From assembly GCF_029784165.1 (NCBI RefSeq), contig NC_073695.1, positions 11,073,786-11,137,785 of the forward strand: a stretch of DNA of 64,000 nucleotides, written 5' to 3'. Positions 1 through 12,700 of this stretch are shown here, one piece after another. The notes beneath the pieces were generated by a model. That model saw only the letters and a program-made list of their open reading frames with translations. It was not told the DNA's origin and ran no database searches. A program made the translations under genes and the position numbers. The stretch comes from Wyeomyia smithii. Lineage: Eukaryota > Arthropoda > Insecta > Diptera > Culicidae. How positions within the stretch are numbered: position 1 is the first letter of the stretch; each line of letters begins with the position of its first letter.

Positions 1-3000
1 GCATTCTAAACTAACTCACGTTGTTTATTGATATTTGCGAAACAGATGCGAACTGTTTTGCTAATCATCCCGATGCATGTTGTTATAACTAGTTTCAATG
101 TTAACCTCAAAAAACGCAATCATCAAACATATTCGGAGAACAGGTCGGTCCACCACAACCAGTGATGAAAATTCTCGTCACAGAGTTGTTGGTGGGTTTT
201 CTCTGTGCGGTCGAATTAACTTCCGGCTGGAAAGTTAGAGGAATAGAGCAAAAAAGCACACACGCACACACACACACACTGCGCACCACCTGAGCACTCG
301 AAATTAGGTTTGCCACAGAGCTGCGTTTTGGGTTCATTAATATATTAATCCAATCGCAGAGCGCGGCAGCAACGCGACACTTCTGGCCGGTCCGGTGTGG
401 TCTAGGTGGCACCGCCGGCCCTTTTGTTGGGCCAAACACGCGTCGCATGACCTAGAGCGACACAGCGTCAATGTTCTACATCAAACCCTGCGTATAGAAT
501 ACCAATGTCGGAAGGGGACCGAATGCAATGACGGCGCTAGCATGATACCTAGCAGGGAGAGTGAACGTGCGTATAATGACATTATATTCTAATTGCAACA
601 TAAATTTGCAAACAAAGCAAAATTGTTGTGCAAAATTTGGACACGCAAATCTAGTGCAAAAGGGATTATATTTTAGACAGAGCAGCCACTTTTCTACTGC
701 AGCACACTAAGCAAGATAGAAAAGTTGTCCGCAATGCATTCCGATTTAACACATGCGGAAACGGAAACTGTGGAACATTCGCGGTTGCCCATGTGATTCG
801 AAATCACGTTCGGCAGTTAGAACGAAACGCAGAGCTGAATGCCCGTGCCACCGTTTCGCCGCCACGTCGCACCACACACTGGAGGGGAATTCAATTGAAC
901 GCGAAAAACAGCTACCGCGACAGGTCGAAACCGACCAGCTTCACCGGAGCGCTGAAGCATAATTACATGCATGCGGCCGCAGTTCGCGCTAGCCAACCAG
1001 CCAAAACCAGCCCTCGAGAGCTTCGTTCCAGACAATGCACCTAAGTTCTCGCCTGCCCACACATATACACAAGCTCTGGAAACGTGTGGGAGGTAGACCT
1101 CTGAGGAAGATACACATTTTTCAACGGTTTCAAATGTCGCTCACGCATACGCTTTGAAATTGCTGTTCCGATGTCAAGCCCAGCTAGTAACAATATGTAG
1201 AAATACATGCTGCCAATATTAATTGTGCTCAAGCTTCTGAAGGGCAACATTTTTTGTTTTGTGGTTGTGTTTTTGCCCTCATATTTCTTCATAACTCATG
1301 GACTGTCGCTTTAAATCACGTTATTCTATTCTATTTTTCCATGAATACATGCAGAATAAATAGAAATTTTGTCCGAAATTGAATGTATGCACCTAAATTG
1401 CAATGTCGGTGAGTCCCAGCCGCGGTCGAAATCGATTAGAAACCCGTAGTTAATCTTCAGCTCAAGTCAATTACTAATTTATAGTAAAAGTATCTGCTGC
1501 TTCCTGAAACAATTACCTTTGCTGGAATAAAAATCTAAGTAAAGCACAGTCTGAAAGTTTAGTGTTCTTGTAGGAGGTGAAAAAAAAACAGACAAAGACT
1601 TCAGAAAAGTCCATATCAACTTTCGTAATACATTGTCATCAATAACAGTATGTATTGTTTTATGAAATCAATTTATTTGATCAATTTTCTGGATAGGGCG
1701 ACCTAGTGCCATATGTGTTAGAATTTATTGTGCGTTCCATAGAGTTTGGAGCAACAATTACGTATTATTCGAACAGTTGAGAAAGAACTATTAATAGTTC
1801 AAATAGCTCTACAGTTTGGTGCTCATAGAACGTCGGTTATAAAAACTATAAAATCTAGTGATTCCGCAATTTCACATAAAAAGCATTAGACTCTCATTAC
1901 TATGCTAAAGAATGGGCAGTATAAATCACATTGATATTGCATGTATAATCGTCTTGAGAAAGTTAGCGAAAATGCTTTTTTTATTCGTTTGTATCTTGAA
2001 CTTGTATTCCATTGAACTATGAAAGTGCATCATTTTACCTGAAACATCATAAATTTCAATTGAATCCAGCACAAAAAATCCAATTTTCAACATTTCGCTA
2101 AATTCACGGTGATTTTTTTTACCGTGATAAAATCGGAAAAGCACTGTAATTAATAAGACATCTCAGTTATTTCACTGAGAATTGACACGGGTGATACTAA
2201 ATATCAGTTTCAACTTCAAAGAACGAAAATGCTGTTGTTTAAATGCTTACTTATACAAAACACTTTTTTAAATTGAGTTGAAATCCGGTAATCAATTCGT
2301 GTTATCATCGAGGAGGCTGCGGCTTGGAAAAACACCCACTCATTTCGTGTTGGAGGACAAGAGAATACAGAAAATAAAAATGATGCTCCTGTGAAGTCGA
2401 CAAATAACTCGTCGTTATCAAGATGATTTTTTATTGAATGATATTAAATTCTTTGATTTTTCTCAAATGAATGCATTTTCAGTAGATTACGACAATTTCG
2501 ATTGAAATTGGATTGAAATTTCGTACATGAGGCTACTGTTGCTACTGTTAAAATGCACAGAATCGACAACGTCATTACTACTGCGCATATATTCTAGTGG
2601 GTTCAAATCGCACGAGTTCAAATCCAAGTTTTAATTTGCATAAATTTAACGTCAACTATTCGATCGTGCCTCATATTCAACTTACTACTTATCATTAGTC
2701 AAGAGTGAGTTTTCAAAAGGGCGTACTTCAAAAATTAAAATACTTATTGCAAAAGAAATCATAACTTGAAAGTCCCAAATCTGATTTCGGGGACAATATT
2801 AAATTATCAATTCCTGAATATAAGCAGTCTATCATCATTATTCTATTAAACAAATATAAACGTTATTCAATTATTTACTGGCGGAGACAGGAAGATTGCG
2901 GTTACAAGTCCCGTCTGGTTCGCTTTATTTTTCCAAGTCTTTATTCTATTTTTCAGTTCGCTTATTTTTCGCTTCTTCAGCTGCATACACTGTCTGCTTA

Positions 3001-3345
3001 AATGAACTTGAGAAAATAAAACAGTAAAAATAGAAACAAGTTTGAAAAATAATTCTTCAAATGGTTGTTTCAAATAGACATGGGGCACTACGATGACGAA
3101 ATTGCGCCTAACCTAAGGTTTATGTGGTTTTGGTAGTGAAACAACATAAATACACAGTTTTAGTACCAGAAAAGCTACGAACATTGACATTATTTAGGGT
3201 TCAAACAGTAAAAAAGAACAAAATGGGTTTAATTAGAAAATTTAACTCCTACATTTGAGATTTTGAGAGCATAACATTATAACGTTTATCGAGACCATGG
3301 CGTTTGAGAAAGAACATTACATTAGTCTAGTATTGCATTCACAGT
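1..3345. other. AT-rich DNA, no gene seen
   Basis: Open frames here are short (at most 113 codons) and match no family I recognise. A short CA-rich run lies at about 258-279. The first kilobase is less AT-rich than the rest and could be host regulatory or UTR sequence, but nothing in it supports a specific call. Confidence 0.4.
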
Positions 3346-3349
3346 TAAA

Positions 3350-4400
3350 GAGATCCTCACAAATTTGCGTTGTATTCGATGCTATCACTTTGGGCCGGAA
3401 AAACACAACCCACAGCCCCATCATACCATTCCGATACAGTTTCAAGTGGAGTGTCATGTGTGACATGATTTTCAACTCTCAGTACCTTGTATCCAGGAGA
3501 AACAGACAGAGAAATGAACAAGGGAATTCACCTAACCGTTACTTTACGAACAAATTTCATTTTCTACCTTATGAATACATTTTGAGTTTAGTAAATTGGA
3601 CAATGTATGTACTTTTACATGAATGCGACAAATGAACGAGAACAAAAGGTGTTTATTATTTCAATTTCCACTGCGCCCTATTGATTTTCCCTAACTTTGA
3701 ACTGCAATTATAAATGGTTTAATTTGAATTTAAGTTGACTAGAATTCTCAATGATAATTTTGTAACGATCAAGTTTTTCCTTTACAAATTAACAATTTAA
3801 GAAAAAATCCGAATTGAAAAGGAATTATTGAGAAAGACCTTTCTTACAAAAGTTGGAGCAAAGAAATTCACCAGCAAGCTATTTATGTACAGAATCACCG
3901 TTCAAACAACTATGTAGAAACATTTGAAATTTGGGTATTGCGGATAAAAATCTACTTCGTCTACATTATCTAGGCTGAAAACGTGAATCAATCTTTTTCA
4001 TCTATCTTCTCAGATAATAGTATTGCAAGAACCTTCTTTCCAACAAACAATGGTTTTAGTTTTTGACCGGTATTAATACAATTCACCTCTCTGAGTACCA
4101 TCTTCTGTTTTCGTTCATTTTTCGCATCCTTGTAAAAGTACATAAATTGCCCGCTTGACTAAACTCAAAATGTATTCATAAGACAAAAAATGCAATTTGT
4201 TCGTAAAGTAACTATCCACCTCGCCCTCGCTCATTTCCGTGTCTATTCTTCACGGCTACAAAGTACCAAGAGTTAACATTTGTGTCACACAATAATAGAT
4301 CCACGGATTAAAACTGTTTTCGAAAGGAATGACGGGACCGCGGGTTGTGTTTCTCCAGCCCGAAGTGAAAGTATTGAATACAACGCAAATTTTTAAGGAT
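3350..4400. repeat. large foldback (inverted duplication), about 300-bp arms
   Basis: The left arm (about 3350-3650) reappears inverted in the right arm (about 4100-4400). Matching segments include the block with AAACACAACCC (3403-3413; inverted at about 4344-4354), TTTGCGTTGTATTC (near 3364; inverted near 4380), and the stretch around ATGAATACATTTTGAGTTTAG (near 3570; inverted near 4170). The arms are imperfect with small indels, and the spacer is about 450 bp. The open frame at 3297-3635 lies mostly in the left arm and is not a gene. It may be a foldback DNA element or an old MITE; no target duplication was identified. Confidence 0.6.
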
Positions 4401-4539
4401 CTATAAATAGTTTTCAGCCGGGACCGAGATAAAAAAAGTTCGTTCTAGTAACCGATATGTGTTCGACGGGGTAAACTGAAAGAGTTTTGTGAATATTTGA
4501 ACAAAATCTCACAATTATCAGTTCAAAATTCATAAAAGT

Positions 4540-4830
4540 ACTTCCACAGGCAGGCCCGCATTTAAGGAGGGGCAGAGAGGGCAAATGCCCCGGGCCATCC
4601 GACACGAGGGGCCCCACTAGTCTTTGGCAGGACGTGAAGACAGAGTGCAAACCTTTTTATGGCTCGTCTTTTTCCAGCGAAGCGTTAAGTCATTTCAAAT
4701 TATAGAAGTTTCTTACCTCTAATTTTTTTTAAGAATGGAGGGTTCCACGAAAATATCTGCTCCAGGCTCCTCAGTGCCTAAATGCGGCCCTGTCCGCAGG
4801 CCATTTTCATGGTTTTGGGTGTTATGGTGA
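4540..4830. repeat. unclassified dispersed-repeat fragment
   Basis: It holds a GC-rich block with the half-sites GCCCCGGGC and GGGGCCCC (about 4550-4620). It is followed by GGTTTTGGGTGTTATGGTGA (about 4812), which recurs inverted near 57520 beside a matching GGAACAGATTCCA block. This indicates a dispersed repeat present at both ends of the window. Its class is unknown. Confidence 0.35.
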
Positions 4831-4929
4831 AATGCCAAAAAGGTCCTTCCGGAACAGATTCCACCGAATTTTTTAGTGCCATAAAGACAGTTAAATAATA
4901 CAACGACACATATAATTCAATATGAGTAT

Positions 4930-5930
4930 TTTTAGAACCGGGTTGATATCCAGAGACCAGAAAACGACCCCTGACACCATTTTAGATTCCAGAATAGTGA
5001 CTTCCGGCATCTGGAAGTGAACAAAATGATGCCCATAGACCGTAAACCAACTCCAGTCGCCTTTTTGAAATATAAAACGGCTACTTCCGGTTTCCGGGAA
5101 CCACTAAAATTGACCAAAAAGCACATTATATGCGTAGTTTCGAAATAGGAACGATAACCATAAACCTAAAAACGACAACTGAGGCCATTTTAATTCTAAA
5201 ATGGCGACTTCCGGTTCCTGTGAAAAAAACCAATTGTGGCCGCATACCATCGAATATGAGTATTTCTGGGATCAGAATGCTGCCCGAAGACGGAGTTCAA
5301 CTCCAGTTGCCATTCTGGAAATTCAAGATGATGATTTCGGGTTTCCGAAAAACAGCCAAAATGAACCAAATACTATTATATGTAAATACTTTTGAAATTG
5401 GGATGCTGCCCAGAGACCTTAAAATGACACCAGATGAACCGGATATCATCGCCTTGAATCTCACAATGGCGTGTGAAATAGATTTCCGATCTCTGGGTAT
5501 CATCCCGATTCCGGGAATACATATTGGATGGCATTTGGCCTTTTTTGAATCTTTTACTGGAACCGGGAGTCGCCATTTCGATATTAAAAATGACCTATTG
5601 GGTCGTTTTCAGGTCGCTAGACATCATCCCGATTCCAAAAGTATTCATAAAAGGTGATATTTGGTCAATTTCAGCTGTAAGCTTGGCTTAGTTTCGCTGG
5701 AATGAGTGCACATATCAACGGTTGCTACTTCGTGATTGATTCGAATCAGTAAAGGTATTTGGTCAACTTTGGCTGTTTTCCAGAAACCGGGGTTCACCAT
5801 TTTGAGTTTTAAAATATATATAAGGTGGAATAATATAAGGTGGAATTCAACCAATTTTGGTTCTCTTGCAGAGACCGGAAGTTGCCGTTTCGGAACTCAA
5901 AATGGCCACTACACTCTGAAAATGTGAAAT
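4930..5930. repeat. degenerate tandem repeat with CTTCCGG / CAAAATGG motifs
   Basis: About 1 kb is made of loosely repeated units of roughly 100-130 bp. They share ACTTCCGGTTTCCGG-like and AAAATGGCGACTTCCGG-like blocks, a GATGCCCAGAGACC-like block (near 4952, 5030, 5275, 5404) and a GTATTTGGTCAATTTTGGC-like block (near 5340, 5655, 5755). Similar degenerate repeats are common in mosquito genomes, from general knowledge. The open frame at 5130-5657 is a by-product of this repeat. Confidence 0.6.
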
Positions 5931-6394
5931 GTCACGATTACTTCAAGTGTATTTGTACTTGACTCAATTCTTCACATCACACTGCAAAATGAAATGATTT
6001 AGTGTTGATTTCTCGATGATTAACACTTTTCAATGAAATGATCTTGCGTTGTAAACTTGTTAATGGAAATCACCATCGTATTATAATGAATCACTACTGT
6101 TTAAATCAGTTGAATTACAGCTGCAATTCCATTGACAAACTTCAAAACCGTAAAGAGAACCAAATACTACAAGGTATACAGCCCTAGGGGTTGTATGGAA
6201 TGGTGACGTAGGACTAAATATTTAATAAATGCTAAACTAAATATTATTATATGCTGCGCTTAACTGTTCATAGGTAACACTACCGTTTATTTTTGATAGT
6301 CGTTATTTTAAAACTAACGATGCATGAATACATGAAAATTTTACACTAGTAGTAGTTGCGAAAATTCTCATAACTCTTATCTTCAAGCATCTAT

Positions 6395-6410
6395 AGTTCT
6401 GAAAAGAACC
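6395..6410 (-). promoter_or_regulatory. histone-like 3' stem-loop, copy A
   Basis: On the minus strand GGTTCT-TTTC-AGAACT forms a 6-bp stem with a UUUC loop, matching the histone mRNA stem-loop pattern (GGYYYU-UHUH-ARRRCC) apart from a terminal G-U pair. Confidence 0.4.
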
Positions 6411-7020
6411 GATTCCATAATATTCAGTTAAAAATTCGTGCTACAGAACGCTGATAATCGCACCATGAATATTTTGAGTTGACTCGTATGCAGCTCTCGT
6501 TTCTCAATGTCGCGTACCTTTAACAGCTGCACTGCTCTCGCTTATGTGTAACAAACTAAACTGAAGCTGAATTTTCTACACGCAGTCTTTTGTATCGAGT
6601 TCAGAGCAGATTTTTGCAATTAAGGCGTGGCTACGTAGCTTCGAGAAAGAGGAACAAACCAAAACACCTTCGATACTACTGAGTGATTTTCATAAGCATC
6701 AAAAGAAAGGTTTTGCTTTCCCGATGCGCAAATCACTCTGGTTCTTAGATTAACTAATTTTCGTTTCTAACATTTGACTGATAACGGTGTTCGAGTGAAC
6801 ACAAACAAACAATTAAACCGGAAAATCACTCAATTTAGCAGTGCAAATTCTTGAAATGAGGGTTATATCTTGTTGTGATAAACTATTCATAGGCAACACT
6901 ACCGTTTATCTTTGGTGCGCCCTGGTCGTTATTGTAAAAATGATTATTGAGAAATAGATGCACATTTCACACTAGGAGTAGTTGTGAAAATTCTCGTAAC
7001 TCTTATCTTCAAGCATTTAT

Positions 7021-7036
7021 AGTTCTAAAAAGAACC
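7021..7036 (-). promoter_or_regulatory. histone-like 3' stem-loop, copy B
   Basis: On the minus strand GGTTCT-TTTT-AGAACT, followed by a purine-rich GAAGATAAGAG about 12 nt downstream, in the place where histone genes have a downstream element. Confidence 0.4.
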
Positions 7037-7741
7037 GATTCGATAATCTTCAGCTCGAAATGTATGCTACAGAATGCTGATAATCACACCACCACCGGTA
7101 GCATCGATTATTTTGTTGGCCGCGTATAAAATTTGCTCTCCGCTGTGCCCTCCAGCTGCTGTGCCAGCAAAATATCCTGCAGCGTACGATGGTTATTGTT
7201 GCTGCCGTGTGCAGAATACAGGTAACATGCTCCGCGGTGCCTGGAAGTTGACTCGTATGCAGCTTTCGTTTCTCAATGTCGCGTACCTTTAACAGCTGCA
7301 CTGCTCTCGCTTATGTGTAACAAACTATACTGAAGCTGAATTTTCCACACGCAGTCTTTTGTATCGAGTTCAGCGTAGATTTTTACCATTAAGGCGTGGC
7401 CACGTAGCTTATAGAAAGAAAGAGAAACAAACCAATACATCTTCAATACTACTGAGTGATTTTCATAAGCATCAAAAGAAAGGTTTTGCTTTCCCGATGC
7501 GCAAATCACTCTGGTTCTTAGATTAACTAATTTTCGTTTCTTATGTTTGACTGATAACGGTGTTCGAGTGAACACAAACATACAATTAAACCGGAAAATC
7601 ACTCAATTTAGCGGTGAAAATTCTTGAAATGAGGGTTATGTCCTGGTCGTTATTGTAAAAATGATTATTGAGAAATGGATGGACATTTCACACTAGGAGT
7701 AGTTGTGAAAATTCTCGTAACTCTTATCTTCAAGCATTTAT

Positions 7742-7757
7742 AGTTCTAAAAAGAACC
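7742..7757 (-). promoter_or_regulatory. histone-like 3' stem-loop, copy C
   Basis: Identical to copy B, including the purine-rich downstream stretch, consistent with tandem duplication of a single ancestral segment. Confidence 0.4.
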
Positions 7758-8483
7758 GATTCGATAATCTTCAGCTCGAAATGTATGCTACAGAATTCTG
7801 ATAATCACACCACCACCGGTAGCAACGATAAAATATAAAATTTGCTCTCCGCTGTGCCCTCCAGCAGCTGTGCCAGCAAAATATCCTGCAGCGTACAATG
7901 GTTATTATTGCTGCCGTGTGGAGAATACAGGTAACATGCTCCGCGGTGCCTGGAAGTTGACTCGTATGCAGCTCTCGTTTCTCAATGTCGCAAAGCTTTA
8001 ACGGCTGCACCGCACTCGCTATTGTGGAACAAACTAAACTGAAGCTGAATTTTCCACACGCAGTCTTTTGTATCGAGTTCAGCGTAGATTTTTACCATTA
8101 AGGCGTGGCCACGCAGCTTAGACAAAGACAAACAAACCAAAACACTTTGTTGAGTCAAAATATGTAGGCAGTGGAATTTATTTCGTCCATGTTATTGTTA
8201 TCTGTGCTTGGGAAGCAAGCCAAGAACAAGGGAAATGTATGGGAAAGCTTGACCTTGGAACTTTTCACCTTTTTCCACCATTAAGCAGTAAAGCAACAAT
8301 GTTGAACATAATATCAAAAAATTGTTACACGTTTTATCTATCCACCGAAATATAAATGACTAAGATGCATTAAGTCGTTCGCTTGCTATAACCGTTTGAA
8401 ATCTTACGCAACATTTGCCAGTTTCATTTTCATTTTCACAAAGTGTAATCTAGTATAGAAAACAAAGACGTAGTCCTACGTCA

Positions 8484-9334
8484 AAATAGTGACGATGGCG
8501 AACGGTGCAAGCAGCACATTTACCCAGAGATCAAAAATTTATTTGAGTGTATGTTTTATTGAATCTTAAATTAAACTACCAATAAAACGACTCTTTTACA
8601 GATCCTAAAATCGATTGCATCGATACAGTGACAGGAATCATCACTAGGATCATCTTGTTATTAAATTAAAAATCTGAAATAAAATAAAAATGAAAAATCT
8701 AAAACAAAAAGAAGTCTCTTGAATCTTCTGTGAATTTATATAATTATTCAACTGACCGACATTTCGTATCTCAAACATAAGCATATAAAAAAAGATGAAC
8801 ATAACAACAGCAATTGAAGTGATTTGCTGTTGATTTCATCGTTCTTTGCATTAATATATTTCGAAAGATTTTCATTCAACTCTGAAATGTTAGGCGAGTA
8901 GTGCGAATTCAATAACTTACTTCGAGGGTGATGAAACTAACACGTATAGCAAGCGAGTTTCGAATGTTTACAGAACGGTTTTATGATCTGATCTGATAGA
9001 AATTTTCGTCATATGATAAGAAGAAAACTTCTGAATAATTGATGATCGTAAAATGAAATCTCATTGAATGTAATTGATTACACAAGTTCTCGTTAACTAT
9101 ATTTCATACTGTTTTACTCGAAAGTAGATAATAGAGTAGAATGGTATTGTAGTATTTTTTTATTGTTTGTTATGTACAGGACCGGTTTGCAACTAGGCTA
9201 AATCAGAAGAAGACATTCACATTGATTTGTATTGATAAAATTAAGATTAAAATCGTTGAACAATGCAAAAAGTAGATGTATCTGTGCCAAAATGTACAAG
9301 CGTAGACTTAGCAAAGGATTACGAATGGTATAAA
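8484..9334. other. AT-rich spacer, nothing recognised
   Basis: This separates two copies of the TIR-bearing repeat. There is no open frame of useful length and no clear repeat structure. Confidence 0.4.
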
Positions 9335-9760
9335 ATATTATAAGGTATACAACCCTAGGGTTGTATGAAATGGTGACGTGGGACTAAACACTGTAATTAA
9401 GGGATTTTTTGTTACAAAATATACAGAGTCCGCAGACAGAATCAATTTGTTTGTTTAGTAACTTACTTATTTTTATTTTCTTCTAAAATCTTTTTTTAGA
9501 AATATATTTAACAACACTCAAAAGAATATCGTTTATATTTGGCGAAATTATGCCTGTAGTATTTTTTGTGCAAACAACATCAATTTGACAAGGCACATGC
9601 GTATCGTTATTGTTGAAGAATCACCAAACTTTTCTCGTAATGCGTCAAAATAAAATTAACTCTGTATCCTCAAAAACCAAATTCAATAATACTCACGTTA
9701 TCATAATGGATGGTTATGTCTTATTTAACTCTGATTAAAGCAAATACTTCGACGTGATTT
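9335..9760. mobile_element. TIR-bearing repeat, copy 2 (one end only)
   Basis: The perfect palindrome ATACAACCCTAGGGTTGTAT (about 9348-9367) is followed by TGACGTGGGACTA (9374-9386). The next roughly 370 bp match, inverted, 60960-61300: shared blocks include ACAGAGTCC, GCGAAATTATGCCTGTA and a GATTAAA tail. The other terminus was not found, so this is a truncated or internally deleted copy. Confidence 0.5.
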
Positions 9761-12700
9761 ATATTTACAGTGTAGGGCCGTTTTCAAGTTTCGGTACATC
9801 ATCCTGATTCCGAAAAAAAACTCATGTGAGGTGTCAATTATAATTGTACCAATATTATTGTCAAATATCAATAAAATTCCTCAGTTTCGGAACATATCCT
9901 CAAGCACCCGGATTTCAGGTAATGATAATTTTTTTGAGCACTGCTGCTGACACTGATTTTAAAGAATACAAGTTGCTGAATCTTGTTGTGCTAAAACTAT
10001 TGAAATCGGATGAAAATTGTCAAAGTTACAAGAATTTCAATGTATGGGTACTCAGGTACCCCGTAGGGCATGAAAGGGTGTTTATGTCGTATACATAACG
10101 GTAAAACTACGTGTTTCGGTGTAAAATTTCAAGCAGAAATTTCTGCTTGTGAGCTGTTCACGATGGAGTACCAGCTCCTGCGGGGGAGATCTATGGCGTA
10201 GTCACTGACACGTCAAGCAAATCGCAAATCGCTGAAGGCTGGAACCAACCGTTTCAAGGATTCCATCCCTTAGTCGGTCAAGGTACTGGATTGCAATCGC
10301 TCGAAAATAAAGTATAAAGACTTACATCCAATCAGACTTGTTTGTTTTGAGCAAAATGCATTTGTCCGCGTTCGATTGAAAGTAATACTTCAAAAAAATC
10401 CCATGTACCTCAGCGTCACCAGCTGCGCCCATCTTTGTCAAAGGCCCGGCCTTTAACACCGCAAAATACAAACACAGCCATACTATCAATTGCAAGAGCG
10501 ATGAATTTTATTTATGAAGAGCGCAACAACAGCAAGCACTAGAACAAAACCGACTCCTACGCTTCAGGTACCCGGAACTGATGGTCAACTGATGAGCATC
10601 GTTAGTGGGATTTACACGCGGTATTGCAGTTAAAATGGTAAGTTTGTGCTTTATTTCGGTTGCCCTTTCAATGAGAGTTGTTAAGGTCAGTTTTTGTATG
10701 GTCTCTAGAATTTTTCACGCGTAACGTGTTTCGCTTCGGCTAGTCGGTTAATTTTGGCGGTAATAAACGTGAACCGAACTGCAACTATTAAATCACGTTG
10801 AACGACAGTTTTTAGGTCGAGTGAATTATTTGTCCATCATACAATGTAATTGAAAAAGATTGATAATTAACGACCGATGGCTACCTTGTACCAGATATCA
10901 TATAAATTGTGCCTGACAGCCAAAATAGGATGCAAACTTTGCCTTCAAATTTGATCCCAATCAAATCGCAGTACACAGCACTGAAGCCAACCGGCAGAAA
11001 AAATAAGAGGCGAAAAAAATCGCTTACATCGTTTTATTACCGATACAATCCCCATTTGCTTTACACAGCTTCCCATCTTTAGCCGACGACGGCAATAAGC
11101 CCACTCGAAGGATGATTTCCCCTCGCGGGAATCATATCATTTCGCGAAAATACTTTCCCCTTCTTTCCGCATGAAAGCTACCGGTCCGTCTCCACCGCTG
11201 TTGGAAATTCGTTTATGTGCTTATTTATGGGCTATTGTCACAAAACTCATTTCGATTTACCGCTCGCAGTCTGACGAAGTTCGGCATTCGAGATCCTGTT
11301 TCTTCTTTCCATCGCGCTTCGAAGATTGCGGCGGTAGGAAGTGAGTAAAGTATTTTTCACTTTCGGAAGCAGGCTCTGGCCGATTTGCCCAGGATGAAGA
11401 ATTACTGTTTGGTGTGGCTTCAGTTCATCTGCACTGCTTTCGCTCGCGTATCCTTGGCCCGGCAGACCATCATCGCCATCCCATTCGTAGTTGCTTGGTA
11501 CAGCGGTTTTGTTTTTGAGCAGTAAACAAAATATCGTCATGATGTGGCCGCCCCTGCCCAACTCAGCTTAGGATCGACAGCCTAGCGTGTGGAGCCGTGT
11601 GGAAGGGGAGCCTAATTGGAAAAAAGTTTTTTACCCTCGCGCTTAACGCGGTCCCTACCGAAGACTGGGAATGTTTATCGGAACAAACGAACTAGTTTTT
11701 CGGCAATGTCAATGGAGCGCGGTAGCCCTAAAAACTGCATTGCCTAGAGTTACACAAGTTATGGGGGGTGATGGAAGATACTTGTTTGTTTAAAACAAGC
11801 CCCTCTCTGGTTGTTAGATGCCATGACATCAGTCGTGTTGTTTTCTCGATAATTGAAGAAAAACTTTGATGCGAGGACCAATCGATTTTTTTAATAAAGC
11901 AAAGTTATAATTTTTTTTAAGAGACGATTTAACTTAAAAAACTCCGACTTAATTCTACATAAAAACACCGATTAAAAGCGGATTAGCGGTCGCAGCCAGA
12001 TAGCAAAATGAAAGATCGTATTTAGAAAGAATTCTTCAACTTTTTCTAAAACATTTTTAAAAATTCTGTCTGATCGCAATAGTGAAAATTATTATAAACT
12101 AGATCACCAACTCTCCAGAAAATATACACATGTAAAAGAACATTTAATATATGAGTTTAATGTGAAAATATCAACGATCCGAAATGACCATAAACCGGCA
12201 AAGGAGATCAGACCTGATCGAGTTTGTTTTGTGCCCTACAAACAATTGATTTCAAAGCTAATTTGCGATTAAAGTTATGCAATATTTCTGATTAGTCATT
12301 GATTAGTACAACAAAGCGCTCATTGTTCAATCAAATCAATCAAAACATCAGCGAATCATCATAGCTAAGTGAAACCAGCCGCCAATTACCACCAATTAAG
12401 CGAAAGTTTACGTAAAACATTAGCCTTTTCACCGGGACTCGCAGTTGCAGTGACACGCGGCAAAGCAAACACAATTAGACACTGTCGTGGAGCGCAAAAT
12501 TATTACCTCGATTCTCAAACAAATGCGGATCGCTGCTATATGCTGCCACGGCTGGTGTTCGCCTGCTGGTCAGTTCCAGCACCAGCGCCAGGAGCAGCCC
12601 CGGATGCACTATCGCCAGGTAACAAAAATTGCACTTCATTATTCCTGTTTGCTTTCCTCATCAATCTCATCACGTATACGGTGGCACATAACACACTCAC

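Larger units (their letters stand above)
6256..8140 (-). repeat. three-copy tandem segment with histone-type 3' stem-loops
   Basis: Three diverged copies (about 6256-6880, 6881-7640, 7641-8140) share the block beginning AATTCTCGTAACTCTTATC. Read on the minus strand, each contains a perfect 6-bp stem with a 4-nt loop: GGTTCTTTTCAGAACT in copy A and GGTTCTTTTTAGAACT in copies B and C. This has the architecture of replication-dependent histone mRNA 3' ends. Upstream sequence in copies B and C weakly resembles the 3' part of a core histone gene (an ATGGGGVI-like stretch recalls the H2A-type C terminus), but no intact histone frame exists. Copy A lacks about 130 bp of that segment. Histone origin is inference. 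Confidence 0.35.
6170..8483. mobile_element. TIR-bearing repeat, copy 1, carrying a triplicated internal segment
   Basis: The left end carries TGACGTAGGACTA (6204-6216) preceded by a palindromic leader (TATACAGCCCTAGGGG...). The right end carries the inverse TAGTCCTACGTCA (8471-8483). Its right 130 bp match the minus strand of 59879-60110, and its leader matches 9335-9390 and 61290-61355, so it belongs to a dispersed family. No transposase is recognisable. The interior is a three-copy tandem array described separately. Confidence 0.5.

Noticed and set aside
2590..2630. Possible tRNA B box (GGTTCAAATC)
   Set aside because: No A box at the right distance and no cloverleaf can be drawn.
4540..4660. 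LTR retrotransposon end
   Set aside because: No direct-repeat partner, primer-binding site or pol motifs nearby.
11247..11561. 104-codon minus-strand frame in less AT-rich DNA
   Set aside because: No recognised domain, no splice or start context; cannot be told from chance.
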